Positions 34,179 to 43,290 are shown, numbered from the stretch's first letter. The stretch: DNA of 64,000 nt from DASXVX01 sp036504075 (GCA_036504075.1 DASXVX010000008.1:4561-68560); one strand, 5' to 3'. A program made the numbers and translations. Notes: generated by a model not told the origin, from the sequence alone.

Positions 34179-36256
34179 CTCTCCCCTCCTACGGGCAAAA
34201 CCAACCGGACCTGGAACCCGCCGGCAGAGCGTTCCTCAGCGGTGAATTCACCCTGCAGGGCTTCGGCCCGCTCTTTGAGTCCGAGCAGACCGAATCCGCC
34301 GGCGATCGGTTCTTCGGCCGGGGCCGGGCTGACGCTGTCGTTGGTCACCGTGAGAATGACCCGGTCGGGCTTTTGCTGCAGGTCAATGTCCACTTTGCGG
34401 GCGTTCGCGTGCTTCTGGATGTTGGTCAGGCTTTCCTGCACGGCCCGGTAAATGCTAATGCGGGCCGCGGTCGACAGGCCGGCGAAATCGCCCTGCACCC
34501 GCAGCGCGACTTTGGCCCCGTTCCCTTTCTGCCACGCCGCCGTCAGGTCCCGGATGGCCACCGGCAGGGGCCGGTCGAACCGTTCCAGGGTGGCGTCCAG
34601 TTCGCGGCTGGCCTCGATCGCCCGGTCCACCACCCTTGCGGCGGTGCGGATATGCTGCAAAGCGGCAGCCCGGTCTTCATCGGCCAGTTCTTCGGCATAC
34701 TGCAGGCCCACGATGACGATGGTCAGGTGATGCCCCAGGCCATCGTGAATCTCCCGGGCCATGCGGACCCGCTCCCGGGCGATGGCCATCCGCCGGGCTT
34801 CCTGCAGCCGGGCCTCCAGCAGGCGGTTCACTTCGGCCAACTGTTGCGTGTACATGACCGCCTTGTCCCGGGCCTCTACCTGCCGCTTGGTCATGAATGC
34901 CATGACGCCGCCGAAGAAGTTGGTGACGGCGAACGCGGCGGTGTAGGTGAGCAGCGGCACCAACTGGCTGGCGGACCCGCCGGTAAGCCAGAGCGACATG
35001 GCGGACAACACCGTGGGAAAGACCACCGAGGTCACCAGCCACCGGTTGACCGGCGGCACCAGGAAGACCATCTGGGCGGCGATAATGATGAACAGGTGGT
35101 TCATCAGCGGCTCATCGGCCAGTCCCACCAGCCGGACCATCGCACCGGCCTGGAGCACCAGGAACAGCGTCCGGCTCCAGGGGGCTTTGGACATGGCCGA
35201 CCCGGCATAGGCCGCCAGAAGCCCGAGGCCAAGGTACGTCAGCGGCAGCCCGCGGGCGATGCCGCCGACCAGCGTGGAGGCGATCATGACGCCGGTGGTT
35301 ACGACGATGACGCCGATATTCCAGAAGTGGTAGACCCGGATGGGGTCGGTCCACTTCGTTGGTCCGACCTCGGGCTCCGGGGGCGGCGGCACCACCGGGG
35401 GCTCGTCCTCGTCGATGTCCTCATCGCCCGGTTCGCCGGGCCGGAGCGTCCGGACTGACTGCCGGACGGCCCCCAGGACCTCCTTGGCCTCCAGCCGTAT
35501 CGCCCGGGCGGTCTGCCGGTTAAGCGTGAGGGCGCCCGCCTGCATGCGGGCCAGCTGGACGGCCAGGTCCCCGAGCCGGTTCTGCAGCATCGCACAGATG
35601 GTCTGTGCCAGCCGCTCCCGCTCTTCCATTTCGGCCCGGTCGGCAATCCGCCGCTCGTAAGCCCTGAGCATATGGTGCCGCCGGTCGACGCCATCCAAAA
35701 GCTCGTGGGCCACTTCGGTCTGCCTCTCCTGCTGGACCGTCGTGAACGTGACCAGCGCGGCAAAGACCAGGTAACTGATGTACAGACCAATTGTGGCGAC
35801 CATGCTGCCGCCGCCTTCGCCGGGGGTGAAGACGAGGTAGAGCGTGAGCCATAGTGCGGCCAGCGTACCCAGGAACGGCGCCCAGCGCCGCACGGGGGTG
35901 ATATAGACCGCCTGCACGGCCACGACGACAAACAGGAAGCGGGTGAGTCCGCCGTCCAGCACGTAAATGAGGCTGACCACCGCCGCCTGGACAAACAGGT
36001 AGCCCTGATAGAACCGGGCTGACCGCTCGGGGTTGTAGACCCGCAGGCGGGACCAGAAGAGCAGGTAGAGCAACGCGCACAGCCCGGCCACCCCGTGTTT
36101 CAGCCCGGGCCGGCCATCAATAAACGGCGAGAGCAGCGGCAGCAGGGTGATCATGAGGGTCGCGAACAGATTGACCGGGTGGGGATACCCGGTCTGGAAC
36201 ACCGAATCCATGCGGGTCGTGGCTTTCGTCTTCAAGCTTTCCATACGGCTTTCCAT
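34175..36256 (-). CDS. NarL-type sensor histidine kinase with duplicated membrane-plus-DHp module
   Basis: The 693-residue protein has two similar halves. Half one: five or six membrane segments (residues 28-175) and a coiled-coil DHp-like region (205-260) that reads RLAQTICAMLQNRLGDL and lacks the phospho-accepting His. An acidic, Pro-rich linker follows. Half two: six membrane segments (310-465), the true HisKA_3 box MAREIHDGLGHHLT near 500, and a HATPase_c domain (600-690) with GFGLLGLKERAEAL. The product should autophosphorylate and pass phosphate to the coupled regulator. No extracellular sensor domain is visible, so the membrane helices may sense the signal. Confidence 0.9.
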   Translation of the reverse strand: MESRMESLKTKATTRMDSVFQTGYPHPVNLFATLMITLLPLLSPFIDGRPGLKHGVAGLCALLYLLFWSRLRVYNPERSARFYQGYLFVQAAVVSLIYVLDGGLTRFLFVVVAVQAVYITPVRRWAPFLGTLAALWLTLYLVFTPGEGGGSMVATIGLYISYLVFAALVTFTTVQQERQTEVAHELLDGVDRRHHMLRAYERRIADRAEMEERERLAQTICAMLQNRLGDLAVQLARMQAGALTLNRQTARAIRLEAKEVLGAVRQSVRTLRPGEPGDEDIDEDEPPVVPPPPEPEVGPTKWTDPIRVYHFWNIGVIVVTTGVMIASTLVGGIARGLPLTYLGLGLLAAYAGSAMSKAPWSRTLFLVLQAGAMVRLVGLADEPLMNHLFIIIAAQMVFLVPPVNRWLVTSVVFPTVLSAMSLWLTGGSASQLVPLLTYTAAFAVTNFFGGVMAFMTKRQVEARDKAVMYTQQLAEVNRLLEARLQEARRMAIARERVRMAREIHDGLGHHLTIVIVGLQYAEELADEDRAAALQHIRTAARVVDRAIEASRELDATLERFDRPLPVAIRDLTAAWQKGNGAKVALRVQGDFAGLSTAARISIYRAVQESLTNIQKHANARKVDIDLQQKPDRVILTVTNDSVSPAPAEEPIAGGFGLLGLKERAEALQGEFTAEERSAGGFQVRLVLPVGGER

Positions 36257-36319
36257 GTCCTTATTTTACTACACTGCAGGGGCTGAACCGCCATCGCTCG
36301 CCAATCTTGCCGGATGCGA

Positions 36320-36348
36320 TTTACGGGGCTCGCCCAATGCACTACAAT
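36320..36348 (+). promoter_or_regulatory. Promoter of aconitase gene
   Basis: TTTACG (36320-36325) and TACAAT (36343-36348), 17-base spacer, 75 bases before the start codon. Confidence 0.6.
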
Positions 36349-36423
36349 GGGAGCGGTCATAGTGCTTTGTACCCCCGTTATTTTGGGTGGCCTCACACTG
36401 CACCAAAGAATTGAGGGATTTTC

Positions 36424-39099
36424 ATGACGCAAAGCGATCCGTTCCGCGCCAGGGACACCTTTGATACCGGATCGGGCCGGGCAGTGATCTACCGGCTCTC
36501 CGCGCTCGAAAACGCCGGCCTGCTGAACGTGGCAAAACTGCCGTTTTCCATCCGCGTGCTTCTGGAGAACCTGCTGCGCAACGCCGACGGCTTCCTCGTC
36601 ACCGAGGCGGACATTCGGGCGCTGGCGGCCTGGGCGCCGGGGAAGCTGTCCACCCGGGAAATGCCGTTCATTCCTTCCCGAGTGGTCCTGCAGGACTTTA
36701 CCGGCGTGCCGGTCGTGGCTGACCTGGCGGCCATGCGGTCGGCCATGACGGAGTTGGGCGGGGCCGCCGACCGCATCAACCCGCTGGTGCCGGTGGACCT
36801 GGTCATCGACCATTCCGTGCAGGTGGACGCCTACGGCACCGATTGGGCCTACAAGTTTAACGTGGAGCGGGAGTATGAGCGAAACAAGGAACGGTACATC
36901 TTCCTGAAGTGGGCGCAGAGGGCGTTCCAGAACTTCCGGGCCGTGCCGCCGGGCATGGGCATCGTGCACCAGGTCAACCTGGAGTACCTGTCGCCGTGCG
37001 TCGACGTGCGTGAGATCGACGGCGAGCAGGTCGCACTGCCCGACACCGTGGTGGGCACCGACTCCCATACGACCATGATCAACGGCCTGGGCGTTCTGGG
37101 CTGGGGCGTGGGGGGCATTGAGGCGGAGGCGGCCATGCTTGGCCAGCCGTCGTACATGCTGATTCCCGAAGTGATCGGCGTAAAGCTGACCGGGCGGCTG
37201 CCGGAAGGCACCACGGCCACCGATCTGGTGCTGACCGTGACCCAGATGCTCCGCAAGCGGGGCGTCGTAGAGAAGTTCGTGGAGTTTTTCGGCCCCGGGC
37301 TCTCCGAACTGTCGCTGGCCGACCGAGCGACCATCGCCAACATGGCGCCGGAGTATGGGGCCACGTGCGGCTTCTTCCCGGTGGACGAGATTACGCTGGA
37401 GTACCTGCGGGGGACCGGACGTCCGGCCGAACGAGTCGCCCTGGTGGAGCGGTACTGCAAGGAGCAGCAGCTCTGGCGGACCGACGCGACCCCCGACCCG
37501 GAATACACGGACTTGCTGACGCTCGACCTCGGGTCCATTGAGCCCTCCCTGGCCGGGCCGAAGCGGCCGCAGGACCGGGTGTCGCTGGGCGGGGTCCGGC
37601 CCTCGTTCGAGAAGGCGCTGGCGGAAATGGGCAAGCCCATCGGCGGCGGCGTGGCCGTGTCCACCAAGACCGGAGTCGCCACCGGCTCCGTGACGATCGC
37701 CGCCATCACCTCCTGCACCAACACCTCCAACCCGGCGGTGCTCATGGGCGCAGGCCTCCTGGCCAAGAAGGCCGTCGCGAAGGGTCTCGCCACGAAGCCC
37801 TGGGTCAAAACTTCGCTGGCGCCCGGCTCCCGGGTCGTCACCGATTACCTGACGGAGGCCGGACTGATGCCGTCCCTGGAGCAGTTGGGCTTCCACGTGG
37901 TGGGCTACGGCTGCACCACGTGCATCGGCAACTCCGGCGACCTGCCGGGGGCGGTCGCGAAAGATATCGTCGACAACGACCTGGTCGTCTCGGCCGTCAT
38001 TTCCGGTAACCGGAACTTCGAAGGTCGGGTCAATCCGCTGGTGAAGGCCAACTACCTGGCCTCGCCCATGCTGGTAGTCGCGTACGCCCTGGCGGGCACC
38101 GTGGAGACCGACCTGGCGCTGGAGCCGATCGGCACCGGCACGGACGGGCAGCCGGTTTACCTGAAAGATGTCTGGCCCACCAGCCAGGAAATCCGGGAGG
38201 CCATGTCCAGGGCGCTCAAGCCGGCGATGTTCCACGCCGAGTACGGCACCGTTTTCGCCGGCGACGAAAACTGGCAGGCGCTGAACGCGCCCACCGGCGA
38301 TCTGTACCAGTGGAACGAGACTTCGACCTACATCCAGCAGCCGCCGTACTTCCTGGGCATGACCATGGCGCCAGCGCCCCGGACCGACATCAAGGGCGCC
38401 CGCGTGCTGGCGGCGGTGGGCGATTCGGTGACCACCGACCACATCTCCCCGGCGGGCAATATTGCCAAGGACAGCCCGGCGGCGCTGTATCTGAAGCAGA
38501 ACGGCGTGCCGGTGGAGGAGTTCAACTCCTACGGCTCCCGGCGCGGCAACCACGAAGTGATGATGCGGGGCACGTTCGCCAACATTCGCCTCAAGAACGC
38601 CCTGGCGGGCGGCAAGGAGGGCGGCTGGACGAAGTACCTGCCGACCGGCGAGTTGCTCTCGATTTTCGACGCGGCCATGAAGTACCGGGCGGTAGGGATT
38701 CCGACCATGGTGCTGGCGGGCAAGGACTACGGCATGGGCTCCTCCCGTGACTGGGCGGCCAAGGGGCCGATGCTGCAGGGCGTGCAGGCGGTCATCGCCG
38801 AGAGCTACGAGCGGATTCACCGGTCAAACCTGATCGGCATGGGCATTCTGCCGCTGCAGTTCAAGGGCGGGCAGAACTGGCAGAACCTCGGGCTGGACGG
38901 TACCGAGACGTTCGACATCGGCGGCATCAGCGGGGAGCTTACGCCCCGACAGGACGTGCTGGTGACGGCGACCCGGACCGACGGCTCCACGCTCTCGATC
39001 ATGGCGACAGCCCGGCTGGACACGCCGGTGGAGATTGACTACTACCGCAACGGCGGCATCCTCCAGACCGTGCTGCGGCGGCTGGCGGCGGAGAATTAG
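36424..39099 (+). CDS. acnA: Aconitate hydratase (AcnA type)
   Basis: Interconverts citrate and isocitrate in the TCA cycle. The 891-residue length is standard for AcnA/IRP-type aconitase. Cluster-binding Cys residues are in AAITSCTNTSNP near 424 and GYGCTTCIGNSG near 497. DSHTTMINGLGVLGWGVGG is near 220, and the C-terminal swivel domain has GDSVTTDHISPAG and GMGSSRDWAAKGP. It is monocistronic between two two-component systems. AcnA proteins can bind mRNA when the cluster is lost, which is known of the family only. Confidence 0.98.
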   Translation: MTQSDPFRARDTFDTGSGRAVIYRLSALENAGLLNVAKLPFSIRVLLENLLRNADGFLVTEADIRALAAWAPGKLSTREMPFIPSRVVLQDFTGVPVVADLAAMRSAMTELGGAADRINPLVPVDLVIDHSVQVDAYGTDWAYKFNVEREYERNKERYIFLKWAQRAFQNFRAVPPGMGIVHQVNLEYLSPCVDVREIDGEQVALPDTVVGTDSHTTMINGLGVLGWGVGGIEAEAAMLGQPSYMLIPEVIGVKLTGRLPEGTTATDLVLTVTQMLRKRGVVEKFVEFFGPGLSELSLADRATIANMAPEYGATCGFFPVDEITLEYLRGTGRPAERVALVERYCKEQQLWRTDATPDPEYTDLLTLDLGSIEPSLAGPKRPQDRVSLGGVRPSFEKALAEMGKPIGGGVAVSTKTGVATGSVTIAAITSCTNTSNPAVLMGAGLLAKKAVAKGLATKPWVKTSLAPGSRVVTDYLTEAGLMPSLEQLGFHVVGYGCTTCIGNSGDLPGAVAKDIVDNDLVVSAVISGNRNFEGRVNPLVKANYLASPMLVVAYALAGTVETDLALEPIGTGTDGQPVYLKDVWPTSQEIREAMSRALKPAMFHAEYGTVFAGDENWQALNAPTGDLYQWNETSTYIQQPPYFLGMTMAPAPRTDIKGARVLAAVGDSVTTDHISPAGNIAKDSPAALYLKQNGVPVEEFNSYGSRRGNHEVMMRGTFANIRLKNALAGGKEGGWTKYLPTGELLSIFDAAMKYRAVGIPTMVLAGKDYGMGSSRDWAAKGPMLQGVQAVIAESYERIHRSNLIGMGILPLQFKGGQNWQNLGLDGTETFDIGGISGELTPRQDVLVTATRTDGSTLSIMATARLDTPVEIDYYRNGGILQTVLRRLAAEN

Positions 39100-39113
39100 G
39101 CTGCTCACATGAC

Positions 39114-39142
39114 AACACCCCGGGGAGTCCCCCGGGGTGTTT
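39114..39142. terminator. Terminator between acnA and the converging regulator gene
   Basis: AACACCCCGGGG and CCCCGGGGTGTT form a 12-bp stem with an AGTC loop; TTGC follows on the plus strand and TGTCATG on the minus strand. Confidence 0.8.
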
Positions 39143-39151
39143 GCTGTTGCT

Positions 39152-39844
39152 TTACTCTTCGCCGATGCCGCCCAGCAGCCCCTCCCGGAGCGCCCAGGCC
39201 ACCGCCTGCGCCCGGTTCTGGATCTGGAGCTTGGACAGAATATGCTTCAGGTGGTTCTTCACCGTATTCTCCGAGAGAAAGAGCTTGGCGGCGATGTCCC
39301 GGTTGGTGGCCCCGTCGGCGACCAGTTCGAGAATCTGGATCTCCCGCTGGGTCAGCGGGTGACCGGGCGCCCCGCCCTCGCCCCGGCTGGACTCCGCCGG
39401 GTGTGGCTTGGGGTCCCGGAAGTCCAGCAGAATCTTGCGGGCCACCGTCCCGGAAATGGGCGACTCGCCCCGCATGGCCTCCCGAATGCGAATGCAAAGA
39501 ATGTCCGGCTCCAGGTCCTTGAGCAGATAGCCCTGGGCGCCACGCCGGAGCGCCTCCACGGCATCCTTGTCGTCGGCGGAATAGGTGAGCACGACGATGA
39601 TCGCGGCCGGCACCGCTGCGATGATCTTCGGGATGGCGTCAAGGCCGCCGCACCGGGGCATGTCCAGATCCAGGAGGATCAGGTCCGGCTTCAGCTCATT
39701 CGCCCGGGAGATTGCCTCGATCCCGTCGGCCGCCTCGCCGACGATCTCCATATCCGGCTCCAGTGAAAGCAGTTGGGCAATGCCCCGCCGCACCAGCGTG
39801 TGGTCATCGGCCAGAAGAATGCGAATTCGCCTGGTTGGTGTCAT
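39152..39844 (-). CDS. NarL/LuxR-family response regulator
   Basis: A 230-residue response regulator with receiver residues DD near 13, the acceptor Asp in LILLDLDMPRCGG near 59 and LLKDLEPD near 110, and a LuxR HTH (HPLTQREIQILELVADGATN through NTVKNHLKHILSKL). It ends 10 bases before the shared terminator and starts three bases after the PAS-GAF kinase stop, its evident partner. Confidence 0.93.
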   Translation of the reverse strand: MTPTRRIRILLADDHTLVRRGIAQLLSLEPDMEIVGEAADGIEAISRANELKPDLILLDLDMPRCGGLDAIPKIIAAVPAAIIVVLTYSADDKDAVEALRRGAQGYLLKDLEPDILCIRIREAMRGESPISGTVARKILLDFRDPKPHPAESSRGEGGAPGHPLTQREIQILELVADGATNRDIAAKLFLSENTVKNHLKHILSKLQIQNRAQAVAWALREGLLGGIGEE

Positions 39845-39847
39845 TTG

Positions 39848-41575
39848 CTATGCCTCCCCGGATACTAGGGGCAACTTGAGCGAAACCACGGTACCCTGAC
39901 CTCTGGTGGACCGCACCTCCAGCGCCGCCCCCACCGCCTCCGCCCGCTCCCGCATGATCGAGAGACCAAAGTGGTGCTGGGCCGGGCCGGCGGCCCCCCC
40001 GACTTCAAATCCGCAGCCGTCGTCGCCGATAGTCAGGTGGAGCACACCGCCGGTCTTCTCCACCCGTACCGCAACGGAGACGGCGCCGGAGTGGTTGCGA
40101 ACGTTGGCCAGGGCTTCCTGGAGGATGCGGGTCAGGTGCGACTGGACGTGCTCGTCGAAGCGGGACGGCGTCCCCTCGTCGAAATGGAAGTTGGCCTGAA
40201 TGCCGGTCCGCTCCTGAAAGTCCGCCAGCAACTGGGCCCACCGCGCCGGCATGGGCGCTCGGGGCTGGCCGCTCTCCTTGAGCTGGAAAATCGACCGGCG
40301 GACCTCCGTGTGGGTCTCTTGAATCACCTGCCTGAGACCGGCAGTCTCCTTGAGGATTGCCTCGGTGTCGCCACGTTCCGCCGCCTTGCCGATAAAATGG
40401 AGGCGCATGCCCAGGTAGGTGAGGGTTTGACCGAAAGAGTCGTGCATCTCCCGGGCGAGACGTTGGCGCTCCTCCAGCGTCGCCATGTGCTGGACCTCGT
40501 CCATGAGCAGGGAGTTTTCGGCGGCGGTGGCGATGTAGCCCGAGAGGTGCATGAACAGCATCACGTCTTCGTCCTGCAATGAGATGGAGCGGTTGGCGGC
40601 ACACAGCAGCACGCCGTACGCGTTGTCCCGGATGCGGAACGGCACGGCCATGGCGGTGAGCAGCGGTGGCTCACCAAACATCGCCCGGGCTTCCGGGGCG
40701 TCGCTGTGATCGCCGGCCAGGTCCCGGGTCACGTAGTGGCGTCCGGCGAGCAGCCACCGGCCCATCACCCCGGTGTCCATGGCCTGGACGGTCCCGCGAA
40801 TCCGGTCGGCCGCCGTGCCCCGGGCGGCTTGCCAGGTCATCGTCCGGGCCGTTTCGTCCAGAACGCCCCAGGCCACCAGATCCATGTCGAACAGGCTCCG
40901 GGCGCGGTCCAGGATGCGGTCCATCTGCCGGTTCAGGTTGGAGAAGGCCGCAATTTCCCGGCCGATGGCGCTGAGGCCCTCGGCCTGGCGCCGCCGCCGG
41001 GCGGCTTCCGCCTCCAGCCGGACCCGCTCGCTGATATCCCACATGAGCACGGCCATGCCGGTCTGGCCGCCGGTGGTCATCAGCGGGGCGAGGGAGGCCA
41101 TAACCGGAACCGTGCGGCCATCCCGGTGCCGGATATTGAGGTTGAGCAACGCCTGCTCGTCGGGCCGGGCTTCACTGATGTCCCGCGGGCAAATGCCCGG
41201 GCAGTTGGTCCCGCTGGTCTCTATCAGTTCGGTGCAGGCCTTCATCCCCACCAGTTCGCCCCGGCTCCAGCCCGTGAGCATTGCAGCCGAGCCGTTTGCC
41301 TCGGCAACGCAGCAGTCCGGACCGAGCAGGATGATGCCCAGCCCGGAGGCCTCAAAGAGCGCCCGAGTGCGGCCGGCCTGCGCCCGAATCTCCCGCTCCA
41401 GTTGCTCGAACCGATTAAACATCGCCATGGTGAAAATGAGGATACCCAGAAGCAACACCGCGTGCCACAATATTTCCGAGGGTAGATCGGACGTCCGTTT
41501 GAGGTGGTACTCCGTCAGCACCACAAACAGACTCGCCAGGACAAAGACGCCCCACCGCATCGTCCGGTAATGCAC
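39848..41575 (-). CDS. PAS-GAF sensor histidine kinase (NarL-type)
   Basis: The GTG at 41575 follows GGAGGG and gives 575 residues. Domains in order: two membrane helices (about 6-22 and 38-58), a PAS domain (65-180), a GAF domain (about 205-350), the HisKA_3 box LAREMHDSFGQTLTYL near 375 and a HATPase_c domain with IGDDGCGFE and HFGLSIMRERAEAV. The PAS domain is rich in Cys: DCC near 85, KACTE near 112 and CPGIC near 125, which could bind a cluster or act as a redox switch. Its response regulator follows directly. Confidence 0.88.
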   Translation of the reverse strand: MHYRTMRWGVFVLASLFVVLTEYHLKRTSDLPSEILWHAVLLLGILIFTMAMFNRFEQLEREIRAQAGRTRALFEASGLGIILLGPDCCVAEANGSAAMLTGWSRGELVGMKACTELIETSGTNCPGICPRDISEARPDEQALLNLNIRHRDGRTVPVMASLAPLMTTGGQTGMAVLMWDISERVRLEAEAARRRRQAEGLSAIGREIAAFSNLNRQMDRILDRARSLFDMDLVAWGVLDETARTMTWQAARGTAADRIRGTVQAMDTGVMGRWLLAGRHYVTRDLAGDHSDAPEARAMFGEPPLLTAMAVPFRIRDNAYGVLLCAANRSISLQDEDVMLFMHLSGYIATAAENSLLMDEVQHMATLEERQRLAREMHDSFGQTLTYLGMRLHFIGKAAERGDTEAILKETAGLRQVIQETHTEVRRSIFQLKESGQPRAPMPARWAQLLADFQERTGIQANFHFDEGTPSRFDEHVQSHLTRILQEALANVRNHSGAVSVAVRVEKTGGVLHLTIGDDGCGFEVGGAAGPAQHHFGLSIMRERAEAVGAALEVRSTRGQGTVVSLKLPLVSGEA

Positions 41576-41798
41576 GTACACCCTCCCCCCACGACCGAAG
41601 ACCGATCCGGCCGCAAAAGCTGCAGCCCCCTGTCCGATTTTGTCGAACACGGGGTCAGTCGTAGCATAGCATGGACAAACACTTTCGCCTACCAGCCGTT
41701 GGCACAGAGGCCATGGATAGAACAGCCCGGTCCTTTCGAATACCTTACCGAAGAAGTAGTTGGGCACTGATTATGAAGGAGGACGAAACAATGTCCGG

Positions 41799-41826
41799 AC
41801 GCCCCGGCCCTGGTGGGCCGGGGCGT
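41799..41826. terminator. GC-rich palindrome between the iron-sulfur gene and the kinase gene
   Basis: ACGCCCCGGCCC pairs with GGGCCGGGGCGT around a 4-base loop. It lies 21 bases past the stop of the minus-strand mosaic iron-sulfur gene. The T tract (CTGTTTT) is on the plus strand only. Confidence 0.6.
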
Positions 41827-41846
41827 CTGTTTTCCCGAACGTCTGG

Positions 41847-42974
41847 TCAGGGCTGGGACCTCATCCGGCAGGCCAGACAGCGTTCCGGCCCGCCGGCCAC
41901 CCGCCAGTATTCCCGGCCGCAGGCGCAAGTGGCCGCAACGCCCGCCACCAGCCGTTCCGGTGCGGCGGCCCGGACTCGCCCGACGGTCACCACCTCGCCG
42001 TCCGACACGGCTTTCAGCGGGCAGACGTCCCGGCAAAGCCCACAATCGCCGCAGCGGGAAGCCTGCCACCAGAGTATCCGCTCTTCGCCCGCGCCGTCCA
42101 GCCGGAGGGCGCCGCTGGGGCACAGGCGGCTGCACACGGGGCAGAGCGTGCACTGCGCGCTCATCGCCGGCGCCCGCAGGTGCAGAGACGCCTCCAGCGC
42201 CACCGGCAAGGTCGCGAGCGCCTCAGCAAAGACCTCCCGGCGGTGGGCCACACCGACTTTATCCACCAGGAACGCCGGGGGCGGTGCCGGCTTCTTGACC
42301 CAGTCGGCCAACAGTAGCTGCATCAGCCCGCCTGCCCCCCGCACCGCCTCGCCGAGGAACGCCCGACGGTCCTGGGCCGCCATCGTTGCGTCGATGCCGC
42401 TGCCCGCCGCCAGGACCCCTTCGGGGGCCGGCAGGGGCGCAGGTGCTCCCAGCGTCACGCTGCCGGGGAGCAGTTCGTTCAGCGCCCGGGCCGCCCCATC
42501 CGCCATCGCGGCCCCGGCCTTCCGCGCGCAGCCGTCGCAGCCCGCGGGGCGCCAGAGCAGCACCCGCCGGTGCCCGGTCGCCAGCACGCCGGCCAGGAGT
42601 TCCAGTGTCACGTAACCGATGCAGGGCACCGCCAGCAGCCGTTCCGGCGCCTGCTGGGCCAGCGCTCCCGCCGCCATGTGGCAGGCGATGATCACCGGGT
42701 CACCGGCCACCTTGCGGGCCGCCCCCAGCACCGCTGCATCCGACGGCTCTTCCAGCCGGAAAACGCCGGTGGGGCAGGCGGAAACGCAGAGGCCGCATGC
42801 GATGCAGCCCTCGCCCAGCTGCGGCCCCCGACCCATGGTCAGCGACCCTGCCGGGCAAACGTCCATGCAGGCACGGCAGCCCGCCCGCGCGGAGCGAGCC
42901 TGTACACAGAGTGCAGACTCCACCCGAACGGGCTTCAGGTTCGTCAGGAGTTCCGCGGCTTTTTCCAGATTCAT
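41847..42974 (-). CDS. Mosaic iron-sulfur protein: ferredoxin + MvhD-like + ferredoxin
   Basis: A 375-residue soluble protein with four [4Fe-4S] motifs in two pairs. N-terminal: CRACMDVCPAG near residue 33 and CIACGLCVSACP near 57. C-terminal: CTLCPVCSRLCP near 280 and CGDCGLCRDVCP near 310. The centre (90-165) has ACHMAAGA, VPCIGYV and RPAGCDGCAR, resembling the hydrogenase iron-sulfur (MvhD/FlpD) fold. The end has a zinc-ribbon-like CACG...CLAC. It has no catalytic partner beside it. An electron-relay role is likely, the partner unknown. Confidence 0.75.
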   Translation of the reverse strand: MNLEKAAELLTNLKPVRVESALCVQARSARAGCRACMDVCPAGSLTMGRGPQLGEGCIACGLCVSACPTGVFRLEEPSDAAVLGAARKVAGDPVIIACHMAAGALAQQAPERLLAVPCIGYVTLELLAGVLATGHRRVLLWRPAGCDGCARKAGAAMADGAARALNELLPGSVTLGAPAPLPAPEGVLAAGSGIDATMAAQDRRAFLGEAVRGAGGLMQLLLADWVKKPAPPPAFLVDKVGVAHRREVFAEALATLPVALEASLHLRAPAMSAQCTLCPVCSRLCPSGALRLDGAGEERILWWQASRCGDCGLCRDVCPLKAVSDGEVVTVGRVRAAAPERLVAGVAATCACGREYWRVAGGPERCLACRMRSQP

Positions 42975-43026
42975 GGCTCCATCACCCGAGTTCGAGTGTA
43001 ATCAGTCATGTCTTCCAGGGACAACT

Positions 43027-43182
43027 TCAGTGGCGGTGGCAGCGCGAATCGTCGGTGCGGAACTTGGGCCGCTGGACGCTGATGCAGTTGTCGCTATGGC
43101 ACTCAACCATGGCCAGAGGCTGATGGCACCGGCTTTTATGGTGGTGGTGCTTGCGTCCGCAAAACGAACGATCGTCAAACAC
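43027..43182 (-). CDS. Cys/His-rich microprotein (51 aa), probable metal binder
   Basis: The frame begins at GTG 43182 with AAGGAGGG six bases upstream, a near-perfect ribosome site. In 51 residues there are five Cys and ten His, among them KHHHHKSRCH (residues 11-20), ECHSDNC (27-33) and the terminal CHRH. Hydrophobic residues are few and no membrane segment or signal peptide is present. The composition points to zinc, copper or nickel binding, or haem handling. I recognise no family. The iron-sulfur gene follows 52 bases downstream and the haem gene cluster lies upstream. Confidence 0.68.
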   Translation of the reverse strand: MFDDRSFCGRKHHHHKSRCHQPLAMVECHSDNCISVQRPKFRTDDSRCHRH

Positions 43183-43216
43183 AGTTGTGCCCTCCTTGCT
43201 GCGACGTGTGGCGGCC

Positions 43217-43255
43217 GGCTGGGGGGAATCCCCCTTGACATGGTATGTCCCAGCC
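43217..43255 (-). promoter_or_regulatory. Compact three-way junction RNA leader of the Cys/His-rich gene
   Basis: The minus-strand RNA reads GGCUGG, then hairpin GACAU-ACC-AUGUC, AA, hairpin GGGGG-AUU-CCCCC, then CAGCC, which pairs back to GGCUG. All three helices are perfect, and it lies 34 bases before the start codon. No known riboswitch is matched. Confidence 0.5.
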
Positions 43256-43290
43256 TGGCGGGCTGCGCACGCCGCGCTCTTGCGACACAC

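Noticed and set aside
36232..38820. An 862-codon open frame on the minus strand across aconitase
   Set aside because: Antisense shadow of acnA; no domain and no ribosome site.
41791..41846. ATG with an AAGGAGGACGAAACA ribosome-like site on the plus strand, opening MSGRPGPGG
   Set aside because: The frame then runs antisense into the mosaic iron-sulfur gene and its first codons form the arm of a terminator palindrome; probably chance.
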